This document shows positions 38,391-47,963 of a stretch of 64,000 nt of DNA, piece after piece. The notes under the pieces were generated by a model. That model was given only the letters and a program-made list of their open reading frames with translations. It did not search any database and was not told the DNA's origin. Numbering within the stretch: the first letter of the stretch is position 1; the number at the start of each line of letters is the position of its first letter. Both the position numbers and the translations under genes were made by a program. Source of the DNA: Limisphaera sp. (lineage in GTDB: Bacteria > Verrucomicrobiota > Verrucomicrobiia > Limisphaerales > Limisphaeraceae); contig JANWVC010000033.1 in NCBI GenBank assembly GCA_025057755.1, positions 30,086-94,085 on the forward strand. Direction: 5' to 3'.

Positions 38391-40355
38391 ATGAAAGCAC
38401 CCTCTTGGCTCCAAACGCTTGCATGGGCCGTGGCACTTGTGGGCTGCGCAAGCCCGGCACATCGGCCCCCCGTGCCACAGTCTTCCGCCGTAGTAGAAGA
38501 ACAGCACCCAGTCGAGATTCTGCAAAGGCCCGACGCAGACCTCAAAAGCAGGCAAGATGCTTTTCGTGCGCTGGCCCAGCGCGGATCCCCCACCGCCATA
38601 TCAGCGTTGGCCATGTGGTTAACCAACGACTCGCTCAGTCACATGGCACTCTACGCACTGGAACCCATGCCGGGCGATGCCGTCGATGCAGCCTTGCGTG
38701 ACGCCCTGGCACAGGCCCACGGTCGCTCCCTGCTCGGCATAGTGACTACTTTAGGCCGGCGACGGGATCCGTTAGCCGTGCCTTTGCTGGTCCCTCTGCT
38801 TCAGAGCCAAGATCCCGAACTGCAACGCGCCGCAGCACATGCATTGGGCGAGATTGGCACGGCACAAGCCGCCAATGCTTTGTGGGAGGCCTGGATCCGG
38901 GTTGAACCCGCGAAGGGCCATCATCTTGCGGCAGGCCTGCTTCAAGCTGCAGAACGGCAAATGGACATGGGCATGCAACGTCGCGCCCGCAACATCTATC
39001 AGTCCCTCTACGCATCGACCTCGGCACCAACTCACGTCCGGGCTGCTGCCCTGCGAGGTCTGTTGGTAAGCCAGCGCGGTCACAACACCGCCCTGTGGCA
39101 GGAAGCCTTGCATACTGCGGAACTTGCTCTGTTCCATGCGGCTCTTCACGCCGCCCAAGAACTGCCTGATTCGTTCGTCACTCACGCATTGGCCAGAGCC
39201 CTCCCACACGCCGCCCCCGAGCGTCAGAGCCTTTTGATTCAGGCTTTGGCCATTCGTAGGGGGCCGGTTGCCCTGCGCGCCATCGTCTCGCTCACCAACA
39301 GCCCAGAGGCCCATATCCGGCTCTCAGCCGTACGGGCTCTGGGCGAAATGGGAGATGCTCAAGCGATCCCCGCCCTGCTGGCATGGATCAACCATGCAGA
39401 CACTGACTGCCGCGATGCAGCGCGTATCGCGCTCGCAAGTTTGCCTGATCCTTTGGCAGATTTGGCCATTCTACAGTTGCTCGATCAATCAAACGAATCT
39501 CTTCAACTGGCAGGTTTGGACTTGGTCCACCGTCGCCGACTGGCTTCAGCCCTGCCTCGCATCGAACGGATGGTCACGTCGGAAAACCAAGCCGTGCGTC
39601 GAGCCGCCCTGAAGCAGATCGGCGAACTCGGCAACCGTTTGCACTGGAGGATGTTGGTGACGCGTCTGCGGCAAATACAAAGCGCCGAAGACCTGGCCGC
39701 CATTCAAGAAGCCTTGCTCACATTAGCATCCCGCACGAGCACCGGTGCGCAGGAGATTGAGGTCATGCTGGCAGCATTGAACGGAGCCACACCTGCTCAG
39801 GCTTCCGTGTTATACACGCTGCTATCTCAATTCGGGGGCGAAAAAGGCTTGCGCATGGCCGCCACAACCGTCCGATCGGGTCCACTTGAGTTACGCCCGG
39901 TTGCTTTCCAAGCCCTCTTGAAGTGGCGCGACCCAGCGGCTGCCGAAGTCCTTGGAGCCTTGGCCGAAGAAGCAGCGGATCCGAGACTGCGGCAGGATGC
40001 GCTCCGTCGCTACCTCCAATGGGCATCAGACCCCGAACTACCAGCAGAACGAAGGTTGCAGATCTGTCGAAAAGCCCAACGCCTGATCCAGGATCCGGCC
40101 GACGCCAAACAGTTCCTCGCTGCTGTAAGCACATTGACCACGCCTGAGGTGATCCCGCTGGCCCGTCCGCTGATGAATGAACCGGCCACCCGTGAAGAGG
40201 CCTGTGTGGCTATCGTTCGTGTGGCCGAGCGTCTGCGCACGCAGAATCCGATCCTGCCCGAGCCGGTTCGGCTTGCGTTGGAGGCCGTCATCCGAACTAC
40301 CCAAAACGCCGAACTCTCCGAACGCGCGCGGACTCTTCAGCAACCCCAGAGTTGA
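38391..40355 (+). CDS. HEAT-repeat lipoprotein
   Basis: 654 residues. The N-terminus is a lipoprotein signal with Cys19 in ALVGCASP. Most of the mature protein is built of HEAT-like helical repeats: PLLVPLLQSQDPELQRAAAH, ALGEIGTAQAANALWEAW, HIRLSAVRALGEMGDAQAIP, and similar units continue to about residue 560, with more divergent helices between. HEAT arrays are protein-binding scaffolds; no enzyme motif is visible. It follows the Tat-exported oxidoreductase by 38 bases, so the two may be co-transcribed and the lipoprotein may hold partner proteins at the envelope. The specific role is not known. Confidence 0.85.
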   Translation: MKAPSWLQTLAWAVALVGCASPAHRPPVPQSSAVVEEQHPVEILQRPDADLKSRQDAFRALAQRGSPTAISALAMWLTNDSLSHMALYALEPMPGDAVDAALRDALAQAHGRSLLGIVTTLGRRRDPLAVPLLVPLLQSQDPELQRAAAHALGEIGTAQAANALWEAWIRVEPAKGHHLAAGLLQAAERQMDMGMQRRARNIYQSLYASTSAPTHVRAAALRGLLVSQRGHNTALWQEALHTAELALFHAALHAAQELPDSFVTHALARALPHAAPERQSLLIQALAIRRGPVALRAIVSLTNSPEAHIRLSAVRALGEMGDAQAIPALLAWINHADTDCRDAARIALASLPDPLADLAILQLLDQSNESLQLAGLDLVHRRRLASALPRIERMVTSENQAVRRAALKQIGELGNRLHWRMLVTRLRQIQSAEDLAAIQEALLTLASRTSTGAQEIEVMLAALNGATPAQASVLYTLLSQFGGEKGLRMAATTVRSGPLELRPVAFQALLKWRDPAAAEVLGALAEEAADPRLRQDALRRYLQWASDPELPAERRLQICRKAQRLIQDPADAKQFLAAVSTLTTPEVIPLARPLMNEPATREEACVAIVRVAERLRTQNPILPEPVRLALEAVIRTTQNAELSERARTLQQPQS

Positions 40356-40448
40356 TCGCTGCAGCCCTGGCGCGGACGCATCAACAGAGCGAAACCGACC
40401 TGCATTCCAAGCAGGCACCGCCGGAGCAGCTCTACCGCCAATCTGGGT

Positions 40449-41093
40449 TCATAGGCCAAGGCCAACCAGACCTGCAAACGCGACCCACGTGGCATGCGTG
40501 ACGCCTCGTAAGACCTCTCGCACCCCGGGCACTTGCAACACCAGGATCAACAACAAAAAACCGTATTGCGCAATCCGGTGGTAGGTTTCGTAACTCATCC
40601 CGGTCAAATGACGCATCAAATACGAGCCGTCCAAAGGCGGAATAGGTATAAGATTAAAAAAGCACAGCAAAAGGCTGAGAAAGGCTAATTCTCCCAGAAA
40701 CACACCAAAGGATGCTGCCCCAAGCAGCATGCTTAAACGCGCCAAAATCAACAAACCCAGCGCCAAAAGCACGTTCATCGCCGGGCCCGCCATCGCTATC
40801 AAAATCTCATCCCGCCGTGGATGCCCCAAGTTATGTGGATTCACCGGCACCGGCTTGGCCCAACCCACCAAAAACCGGCCGGCTCCCGGCCAGAAGATCA
40901 TCAGCAAGGGCAGGATCACCGTGCCAACCAGATCCATATGCACGAGTGGGTTCAGAGAACATCGCCCCTGAATCCGGGCCGTGTCATCGCCACATCGAGA
41001 AGCCATCCAAGCATGCCCGTACTCGTGGAACGTCAGCAGCACCAATAGCCCAAGGTATAGAATCAAGCCATCAATCAAATTATTCCATTCCAT
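40449..41093 (-). CDS. site-2 protease family (M50B) membrane metalloprotease
   Basis: 214 residues from the ATG at 41093; the frame is open 41 residues further but the N-terminus of the family starts at MEWNNLIDGL. The zinc site is TFHEYGHAW (His23, Glu24, His27) inside the first membrane helix, with the third ligand Asp in NLIPIPPLDGSYL in a later helix. Five or six membrane segments and the short form without a PDZ domain fit the M50B rhomboid-sized group. Such proteases cut membrane proteins within the bilayer, for example anti-sigma factors; the target is unknown. It is divergent from the EboE gene. Confidence 0.92.
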   Translation of the reverse strand: MEWNNLIDGLILYLGLLVLLTFHEYGHAWMASRCGDDTARIQGRCSLNPLVHMDLVGTVILPLLMIFWPGAGRFLVGWAKPVPVNPHNLGHPRRDEILIAMAGPAMNVLLALGLLILARLSMLLGAASFGVFLGELAFLSLLLCFFNLIPIPPLDGSYLMRHLTGMSYETYHRIAQYGFLLLILVLQVPGVREVLRGVTHATWVAFAGLVGLGL

Positions 41094-41417
41094 TCGCCCT
41101 GAAACTATGCCAGTCCAAGCACTGCGTCGAGCCCGGTTGATCGGCCGCGATGACGGGGACAACGCGCCGAACCGCAGCAAACTGACAGGCCACATGCACA
41201 CACCGCGCAGCTTCAAATCGGTGCAAGCCCGGTACCTTTTTCATGACCTTTGTCCATCCTGCCACCCCTTCTGCAACAGCGTAGTGTGCCAGCCGAACCT
41301 ACCGGCCCGTGGACGAATGACCCATGCCATGGACCGATCGGTGGTTCATCCTTTGTGAACGATCATCCCGGACCAATCCGTGGGAAAACACCCTTGGCCG
41401 AACGCGCAGGCGGGCGT
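41094..41417. other. 324-base gap between divergent genes
   Basis: This gap lies between the M50 protease and EboE. Frames of both genes are open into it but the extra residues do not match their families. No clear promoter, hairpin or repeat was seen. Confidence 0.4.
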
Positions 41418-42608
41418 ATGGTTCCCTTGAAACCCATGAAACTCTTGCACGGCCTGCATCTGGCCCATTGCACCAACCAATATCGCGGGGAAACATGGGC
41501 CGAAACATTGAGCCGGCTGGAACAAATCTGGCTGCCCCTCCGCGATCGAATTGGACCTGACCTGCCCCTCGGTCTGAGTCTGCGCCTCAGCGGTCGCGCC
41601 GCCCGCGAGCTTAATGATCCGACGCGCATCCGGGAGTTTCGGAAATGGCTCGACCGCCATTACGCATATGTCTTCAGTATCCACAGCTTCCCTTGTGGAC
41701 ACTTCCGAGACCGACTGGTGCCCCCGCGTGTCTTTGTGCCTGATTGGACCTCCCCGGAACGCACTGCCTACACAAACTTGCTCTGCGATCTCCTGGTCCA
41801 ACTGCTTCCAGCAGGCCTCGAAGGCTCGATCAGCACCCTGCCAGGGTCGGTCAAAGGTCCCCTTCACGCACCGGAAGAACTGGTCCTCATTCGCAAGCAT
41901 CTATGGCAATGCATCGAGCATTTGAGCCGAACCAGCGAACGAACCGGCCGGATGATCCGCTTGGCACTGGAACCCGCACCCTACTGCCTGTTGGAAACCA
42001 GCGGAGAGGTGATTGAATTCTTCCTACAGTTCCGACGGGAATATATGAATGACTCTCGTTTGCTGGAGTATCTTACCGTCGCTTATGACGCCGCCCACTT
42101 TGCGGTTGAATACGAAGACCCTGGGAACGTTCTCACCTGGTTCCGAGATTACAACATCAAACTAGGCAAAATCCAACTCGGCGTCGTGCCCCGCATCTGT
42201 CCATCCCCAGAGATCTGCGATTACTTGGATCCACTCCGGGAAGTGGATTACCTCCACCACGTAATCGCTTGGATGCCCGATGGCCAGAGGGTGATTTACC
42301 GATCCCTAGCCGAGGCGCGCCACGCCGCGCGAATCGGTCTGCCCGCTACAGAATGCCGCATCCACCTTCACGCCCCGTTACGAAGCCCGGATGGAGACTG
42401 GTTCCTGCTGACCCACGACCACGTCTTGACCGTGTTGGACATCGTGGCAGCCCGTCCGTCGCTTTGCCGACACCTCGAAATTGAAACCCAAACGTGGGAC
42501 CTCTTGCCGGAAGATCAACGAACCCGGCCACTCGATGAGCTTATCGCAGCCGAATACAAGTGGGTTCTCGATCATCTCCAGGCACGCGGCATCACACCCA
42601 TGCCCTGA
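41418..42608 (+). CDS. eboE: EboE-type metabolite traffic protein
   Basis: 396 residues from the ATG at 41418; the ATG at 41436 is an alternative. It matches the EboE family, a TIM-barrel group of the sugar-phosphate isomerase type: HCTNQYRGETWAETL at the start, LGLSLRLSGRAARELND, YVFSIHSFPCGHFRD, a PDWTSPERTAYTNLL block, EGSISTLPGSVKG and a late VAYDAAHFAVEYED. EboE is one of the Ebo proteins whose genes occur together in algae and bacteria and have been linked to moving natural-product precursors to the periplasm. None of the other ebo genes is within 20 kb, so this copy is isolated. The metal ligands and substrate are not certain from sequence alone. Confidence 0.83.
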   Translation: MVPLKPMKLLHGLHLAHCTNQYRGETWAETLSRLEQIWLPLRDRIGPDLPLGLSLRLSGRAARELNDPTRIREFRKWLDRHYAYVFSIHSFPCGHFRDRLVPPRVFVPDWTSPERTAYTNLLCDLLVQLLPAGLEGSISTLPGSVKGPLHAPEELVLIRKHLWQCIEHLSRTSERTGRMIRLALEPAPYCLLETSGEVIEFFLQFRREYMNDSRLLEYLTVAYDAAHFAVEYEDPGNVLTWFRDYNIKLGKIQLGVVPRICPSPEICDYLDPLREVDYLHHVIAWMPDGQRVIYRSLAEARHAARIGLPATECRIHLHAPLRSPDGDWFLLTHDHVLTVLDIVAARPSLCRHLEIETQTWDLLPEDQRTRPLDELIAAEYKWVLDHLQARGITPMP

Positions 42609-42687
42609 CCTGACTTGCGCGGCAACACGCCCTCACGCAGGCAAGCTTGGAAATCCCATCTGCACAGCCCCTCTGAACCAGCTTGAA

Positions 42688-43029
42688 TCAAGGCACTCGC
42701 ACTTCGTCGCCCACCTGCAACTCGCCCGTGACAATATCCGCCACAATGTGTTCGTCCCGTTGCGGCCCGCTCACTTTGACCTCCCCCACCTTCATTTCTC
42801 GCCGATATACAGACAACTCCTGGCCGAGAACAGGGAGCCGACCTCCCATAAAGCGCAAAACCACAAAGCGCCCGACAGGATTGACGGAAACCACCTTGCC
42901 ACTCAGCTTCAAATCCGGCGTGACCACCCAACCGGATTCAGTCCGCCCTCCGTACACGCCGGGACGCGCGCACGAATTCAAGAACCACACCAGGCATGCC
43001 ATCATCCCAACCACCCAAATCCGTTGCAT
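42688..43029 (-). CDS. small lipoprotein of unknown function
   Basis: 113 residues from the ATG at 43029; the open frame begins much earlier but only this start gives a proper lipoprotein signal (hydrophobic core, then LNSC with Cys20). The mature part is a small beta-rich domain: LSGKVVSVNPVGRFVVLRF, LPVLGQELSVYR and a terminal GELQVGDEVRVP. It resembles the small SH3-like or flagellar-type barrel domains seen in other verrucomicrobial lipoproteins, but I do not recognise a named family. It converges with EboE, 79 bases between stops, and lies downstream of the symporter gene by 129 bases. Confidence 0.8.
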   Translation of the reverse strand: MQRIWVVGMMACLVWFLNSCARPGVYGGRTESGWVVTPDLKLSGKVVSVNPVGRFVVLRFMGGRLPVLGQELSVYRREMKVGEVKVSGPQRDEHIVADIVTGELQVGDEVRVP

Positions 43030-43158
43030 GCAACCAGTCATCCTCCCTGCCGTTGACGCCGTCAATCCCGGAACGATCCACAGTCCCTTTTCTCGAATCC
43101 CGAAGAGTCGCCTTGGCCAACATGGCCTGAAAAACCTCTGATCTCCCACAAAGCCCAT

Positions 43159-44505
43159 TCACGCCGCCACCACGGCCGGTGAGCTGCCCGGCTGATCCGA
43201 TGGCACCATGCGATCGACGACGCATGCAGTCACCAGATCAGCCGCCACATTCACCGTCGTCCGCACCATGTCCAGGAACCGGTCCACGCCCAGCACGAAC
43301 ACAATTCCCTCCGGAGGCAAACCAAACTGCGCCAGTAACCCCATAATCACGGGCAACGATGCCCCCGGCACACTCGCTACGGCCACGGCACTCAAGACGG
43401 CCAACACCAGCAATGTCATCTGTGCCGTCCAAGGCAAAAGGACCCCGTACGCTTGCGCAACCAGCAGCACCACACAACCCTCATAAAGGGCCGTCCCACT
43501 CATGTTCATGGTGGCACCCAACGGCAATACAAAGTTCGCCGTACCAGTCCGGATGCCCAACACCTCGCGCGCCGTCTTCAAACTTGTCGGCAAGGTTGCC
43601 GCACTTGAACTCGTCGAGAAGGCCGTCACCAAAACCAGCCAAATGCTGCGAAAAAACTCCCGTGGCGCCCGCCCCCCCAAAAACCGCACAGTCAATCCGA
43701 GTACCACTACCAGGTGAAAAATCATCGCACCTGCGACTGCCACCACAAACGCCGCCAAAACACGCAGCAGTTCCGGCCCTACCCGCCACACCGCCACGCT
43801 CACAAGCGCCACCACCGCTACCGGCGCCATGCTCATCGCCATGCCAACGATCCGGAACAACACCGCAGCCAAAATATCCAGCCAGCCGCGGCAGGCTCGA
43901 ACAGCCGCCGTCGGCAACGCTCGCGCCGCCACGCCAAACAAAAGTGCAAAGCTGATCACCGGCAGGATCTGAAAATCCAGTACCGCCCGAAACCAGTTAC
44001 GAGGCAGAAAAAGATCCACCAACAGGGCCGGACTCACTCCAGGCGATCGCAATTCAGCCGAAATGCGGTCTGAACCTACCGCTCCGTCCAACAAAGACCG
44101 CACCGCTTCTATAGACAGTCCACGGCCCGGTTCCCACCAGTTCATAACCAGCAGCCCTAGCCCCACAGCCACTGCCATGTTCATCCCAAATAACCCGAAG
44201 GTAAGAACCGCAAGCCGCCCCCAACGCGGCCCAACATCCGCCTCCATCACGCCAGTCGCAATCGACACACCAACCAACGGCACCACCACCATCAACAACA
44301 AGCGCAGAAAAACCTGACCCACCGGCTCCAAAACATGACGCGCCCAACCGTCCACCCACGGCTGAAGCGCAGGCATCCATTCCCCGCACCCCCGCATGAC
44401 CAGTCCTAACCCGACCCCAAATGCCAAGCCGATCAGAATAAGCCGCGCCCGATCTTCCAGCTCCGGGCGATTCCCAAAATCGGGCGTAGTCAGGGCATCC
44501 CTCAT
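43159..44505 (-). CDS. dicarboxylate/amino acid:cation symporter (DAACS family)
   Basis: 448 residues from the ATG at 44505, which has GAGGCG upstream; a TTG two codons earlier is less likely. It is a multi-pass inner-membrane protein of the GltP/DctA type. The family hallmarks are the Ser-rich hairpin TAFSTSSSAATLPTSL, LPLGATMNMSGTALYEG for the cation and substrate site, and the late SVPGASLPVIMGLL hairpin. Members take up glutamate, aspartate or C4-dicarboxylates with protons or sodium. An unusual insert of about 35 residues after the third helix (near WWEPGRGLSIEAV) is within family variation. The substrate cannot be assigned further. Confidence 0.93.
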   Translation of the reverse strand: MRDALTTPDFGNRPELEDRARLILIGLAFGVGLGLVMRGCGEWMPALQPWVDGWARHVLEPVGQVFLRLLLMVVVPLVGVSIATGVMEADVGPRWGRLAVLTFGLFGMNMAVAVGLGLLVMNWWEPGRGLSIEAVRSLLDGAVGSDRISAELRSPGVSPALLVDLFLPRNWFRAVLDFQILPVISFALLFGVAARALPTAAVRACRGWLDILAAVLFRIVGMAMSMAPVAVVALVSVAVWRVGPELLRVLAAFVVAVAGAMIFHLVVVLGLTVRFLGGRAPREFFRSIWLVLVTAFSTSSSAATLPTSLKTAREVLGIRTGTANFVLPLGATMNMSGTALYEGCVVLLVAQAYGVLLPWTAQMTLLVLAVLSAVAVASVPGASLPVIMGLLAQFGLPPEGIVFVLGVDRFLDMVRTTVNVAADLVTACVVDRMVPSDQPGSSPAVVAA

Positions 44506-44564
44506 TGGCAAGCGCCTCGCATCCTCCGCACCACAAAACCTGTTCCCACGAGCCAGGGTGACAC

Positions 44565-45227
44565 TCAGGTGGCTACCCTATTTTCTAATTGAGGTTTCCG
44601 CCACAAGACCCGTCGTCCCTGCACCACAAGCTCCCCTCGAACCAACGCCGCCAGGCAACGCGGGTAAAGCTCATGTTCAGCCTCATGAATCCGTTGCAAC
44701 AGGGTCTCCGGCGTGTCGTCCTCTAGTACGGGCACCACCTGCTGACCTATAATCGGCCCCGAATCGATGCCAGCATCAACAAAATGCACCGTGCACCCGG
44801 TCACCTTGACTCCATACTCCCAAGCCTGCCGCCATGCGTCCAAGCCTGGGAAGGACGGTAACAACGAAGGATGAATGTTAACGATTCGGCCTTCATATGC
44901 ACGAAGAAACGTCCCCTTCAGCACACGCATGAATCCAGCCAACACCACCCACTCCACGCCCGCCCGCTGCAAGGCCTCTACATAGGACCGCTCCGCTGCC
45001 TCGTCCAACTTGCTGCGATACGGACCCGGTGGAAGATACAGCGCGGGAATTCCAAACTGACGCGCATGCTCCAAAATACCCGCATCTGCCACGTCACTGA
45101 TCACAACAGCCACTCGCGCCGGAATGCGCCCCTCCTCACAGGCCCTGGCAATGGCCACAAAGTTCGAGCCTTTACCCGAACCCAAAACACCCAGTTGAGC
45201 CAGCCGGACTTCCGCCTTCACTTGCAC
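44565..45227 (-). CDS. purN: phosphoribosylglycinamide formyltransferase
   Basis: 220 residues from a GTG at 45227; another GTG two codons on is possible. PurN transfers a formyl group from 10-formyl-THF to GAR in purine synthesis. Core motifs: LGVLGSGKGSNFVAI for GAR phosphate, VVISDVADAGILEHA, VVLAGFMRVLKGTFL, the catalytic Asn and His of RIVNIHPSLLPSFPG, and the catalytic Asp in VHFVDAGIDSGPII. The length matches the bacterial enzyme with a short C-terminal extension. It is divergent from purU, a paralogue sharing the same catalytic fold, across 173 bases. Confidence 0.95.
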   Translation of the reverse strand: MQVKAEVRLAQLGVLGSGKGSNFVAIARACEEGRIPARVAVVISDVADAGILEHARQFGIPALYLPPGPYRSKLDEAAERSYVEALQRAGVEWVVLAGFMRVLKGTFLRAYEGRIVNIHPSLLPSFPGLDAWRQAWEYGVKVTGCTVHFVDAGIDSGPIIGQQVVPVLEDDTPETLLQRIHEAEHELYPRCLAALVRGELVVQGRRVLWRKPQLENRVAT

Positions 45228-45400
45228 GGCCCGGTTGTAATCGCGGTCCCACAGCCGAGCAAGCGCTCAATCATGTCCCCCCAGCCTTTGCCAGTGGACA
45301 CAGGCTCATGGCTTGGAGGCCGCCGTGGACCGGTTCGAACGGTCGAATCCGCAGAAATCTCATTGCCAGACAATGCCTATTTTGACTCAACTGTCGCCCC

Positions 45401-46249
45401 ATGAAGCGCCATGCAACTCTTACCGTCATCGGACGTGACAAAACCGGTGTCATCGCGCGCATCACCAACTTCCTCTTCCAACAAGGCGCCAACATCGAAG
45501 CATTGGAAGAGCAGGTCACGCGGGGCCAGTTCAGCATGACCTTGCAGGCCACGTGGCACCCACGCCACCTCGACGAAGCCGTCGTCCGGCAAGGCCTCGA
45601 AAAACTCGGCCGAGAATTGGAAATGGAAATCACCCTCCGCTTCATCGAGCCTCACCGGGTCCAACGGATGGCCATCCTGGTCACGCGCGAGCCCCATTGC
45701 TTGGAAGCCCTCTTGCACGCATGGAAAAACCAAAAACTCCGCGGTGCAGAACCCGTGGTGGTCATCGGTAATCGGCCTGACCTCCAACCCTTGGCTCGGC
45801 AGCACCAGATCCCCTTCCTCCACATCCCTTGGGAGGATCGAAATCAGGCCGAACAAAAAGCCTTGGAAACTTTGGAACAGTATCAGTGCGATTTCGTCGT
45901 TCTCGCCCGTTTCATGAAGATTCTTTCACCCAACTTCGTCTGGCGCTACAAAAACAAGATCATCAACATCCACCCCTCATTGCTCCCCAGTTTCCCGGGA
46001 CCCCAAGCCTATCGCCAGGCATGGGAACGCGGGGTCAAAATCGTGGGCGTCTCCGCCCACTTCGTCACCATGCATCTGGATGAAGGGCCCATCATCGCCC
46101 AAAGTGCGTTCCCGGTCACCCGAGGCATGACCCTGGCAGACATCGTCGCCCGAGGACGGCAACATGAAGCCAAAACCTTGTTGCGAGCCATCCGCCTCTT
46201 CCTTTCCAAGCGCCTCGATGTCTACTGGGGCATCGTCAAAGAGGTTTGA
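45401..46249 (+). CDS. purU: formyltetrahydrofolate deformylase
   Basis: 282 residues. An N-terminal ACT domain (KRHATLTVIGRDKTGVIARI, about 1-85) senses glycine and methionine in the E. coli enzyme. The C-terminal formyltransferase-like domain follows with VVLARFMKILSPNFV, the catalytic Asn and His in IINIHPSLLPSFPG, and Asp in THMHLDEGPII context (VTMHLDEGPIIAQ). PurU hydrolyses 10-formyl-THF to THF and formate, balancing one-carbon units and feeding PurT. It is divergent from purN, so the two may share control. The long gap after it holds no convincing gene. Confidence 0.95.
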   Translation: MKRHATLTVIGRDKTGVIARITNFLFQQGANIEALEEQVTRGQFSMTLQATWHPRHLDEAVVRQGLEKLGRELEMEITLRFIEPHRVQRMAILVTREPHCLEALLHAWKNQKLRGAEPVVVIGNRPDLQPLARQHQIPFLHIPWEDRNQAEQKALETLEQYQCDFVVLARFMKILSPNFVWRYKNKIINIHPSLLPSFPGPQAYRQAWERGVKIVGVSAHFVTMHLDEGPIIAQSAFPVTRGMTLADIVARGRQHEAKTLLRAIRLFLSKRLDVYWGIVKEV

Positions 46250-47963
46250 ACAAATTGCCAACAAGAGCAAGACCCGAAGGAGCCTCCTCGGCCACCCGGC
46301 ACCCGTTCCACGCGCCCATGTCCAATCGGCCTCATCATGGCCACACCGGAAAGCCCACAGGCCACTGAAACGGGCACAAAGATCTTGGGCCGACCCTGCC
46401 CTTCGGCTTCCAACATATCAAACCCCCACTGGTCCGTTCCACAGACGGTTGGCGCAACCCGTAGATCCATTGCGCGGCATCCCTCGTGTCCAAGAACTGC
46501 CCTGTCTGTCCACACGTGCCTCCGACAACCAGCCCGGGAGCGCCCCTGTCAAACCCCACCGGATCCAGTCCCACCGCCCCTCAATGGCGACCAAGCGCGC
46601 GCCAGCCAAGCAAAGAATGGCCAACTTCAGCCCTACACTGGCCACCGTCCCTCATCAGATTACCGATCTAACGGGTTGAACTTCCCAATGCAGTCACCAC
46701 TGCCATAGGCACCCCATGGAGTGTCACGACCGTGTTGTGAATCGACCCCAAAAGCCCGTCCGATCGTGGCCACCATCCTGGCCAAAACGAATCACCTCCG
46801 GATTCCCACAGCCCGCGCCGCTTTAACCAGCCCTCATTCGGCAACCACAACCTCACTGCCCGGTCGCATCCCCCACCCGCAAGACATTCCGCACATGTTA
46901 GAAAAATAACTACGGATCTGGCTCTCACGGATCACCACATCACGTACCCCGCCGAAACGCACATCGGCCGCGTTGGCCGATCCGTTCTATACGCCCCACT
47001 GCTTGAAGCCCGCTAACCCGTCTCCATCAACCTCAGAATCAGATTGCCCAACCGCCGGCGGCCCTCTGCCATGACACAATCAATCCGCAGTTCCCCTGCT
47101 CGAGGCACGCTCCCGCCGAGCCTCTCCACCAAGCACAAAGACCAGCCCTGGCAACCGTATCCGCGAGCGCCAAACGCGGTTAGAGAGATTTCCCAACTGA
47201 GGATGCACCTCCACCACATCCTCAGGTTAAACTGCCGCCAAGGCTTCTCCAAGCTGGCCAAGCCCGGCTTGGGCTCACATGCAACTCCGCTCTACCAATT
47301 CCACCTGCGCATACCTTGGGCAAGACCGAACTGCACCGTCTTCAGCCAAATCCCAATTCTCCAAAGCACCAAGTCACCGGTATAAGAACAGCAACAATGC
47401 CACGCACACTGCATCCATGCCCCACACACCACGCAAGGTCATCTTCCGAACAGCGTTCGACATCAGGCCCGGCCCAATGGGTACCAAGTAACGCACAGAT
47501 TCACGGATTGAACTAGTCGAACAGCACGTCCAGCCCCAACCAAACCACGGGTACCAACGCGCTCACGCATGACCTCAAAAACCCAGTCAACTCCGATAAC
47601 ACAGCGAAGGATCCGAGCGGCGAACGTTCAGCACGACAAGCATCTTCCAGCCCACACACTCAGAAAGACCGAGGAAGCCCCAACCCCGAATCCGTCAATC
47701 CAACTCTGTCTCCCACGCGTGCGCGCGGACTGTGCGACTCATGAGCAAACCTCTCACGCCACTCGGTTTTGGCCCCGCGAATTTTTCTATTGCACTCCGG
47801 CGGCGACTGCCTCATTAGTAAAGCGTCGCAGGTCCTGTTGGCCGCAGCGATGGCTGGCTCCATCGCTCTTCGGCTCAGCAAATTCCCAAGGGCGCTTTCC
47901 AGGGCGCGGCACCCCGAAGAAACGGTGCTGAGTTTCCCGGACCTGAGACATCATCGATTCTGT
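46250..47963. other. 1.7-kb C-rich region without a convincing gene, upstream of rho
   Basis: Many short frames cross the gap on both strands, but none matches a family, has a clear start or shows the codon pattern of flanking genes. The plus strand is C- and A-rich and poor in G, with a composition close to that expected for Rho-binding RNA. A minus-strand frame at 47013-47261 was examined and left out. No tRNA, RNase P or tmRNA signature was seen by eye. Confidence 0.45.

Noticed and set aside
47013..47261. Minus-strand frame upstream of rho
   Set aside because: Short, no good start or family pattern; its open state fits the low stop frequency of the C-rich strand.
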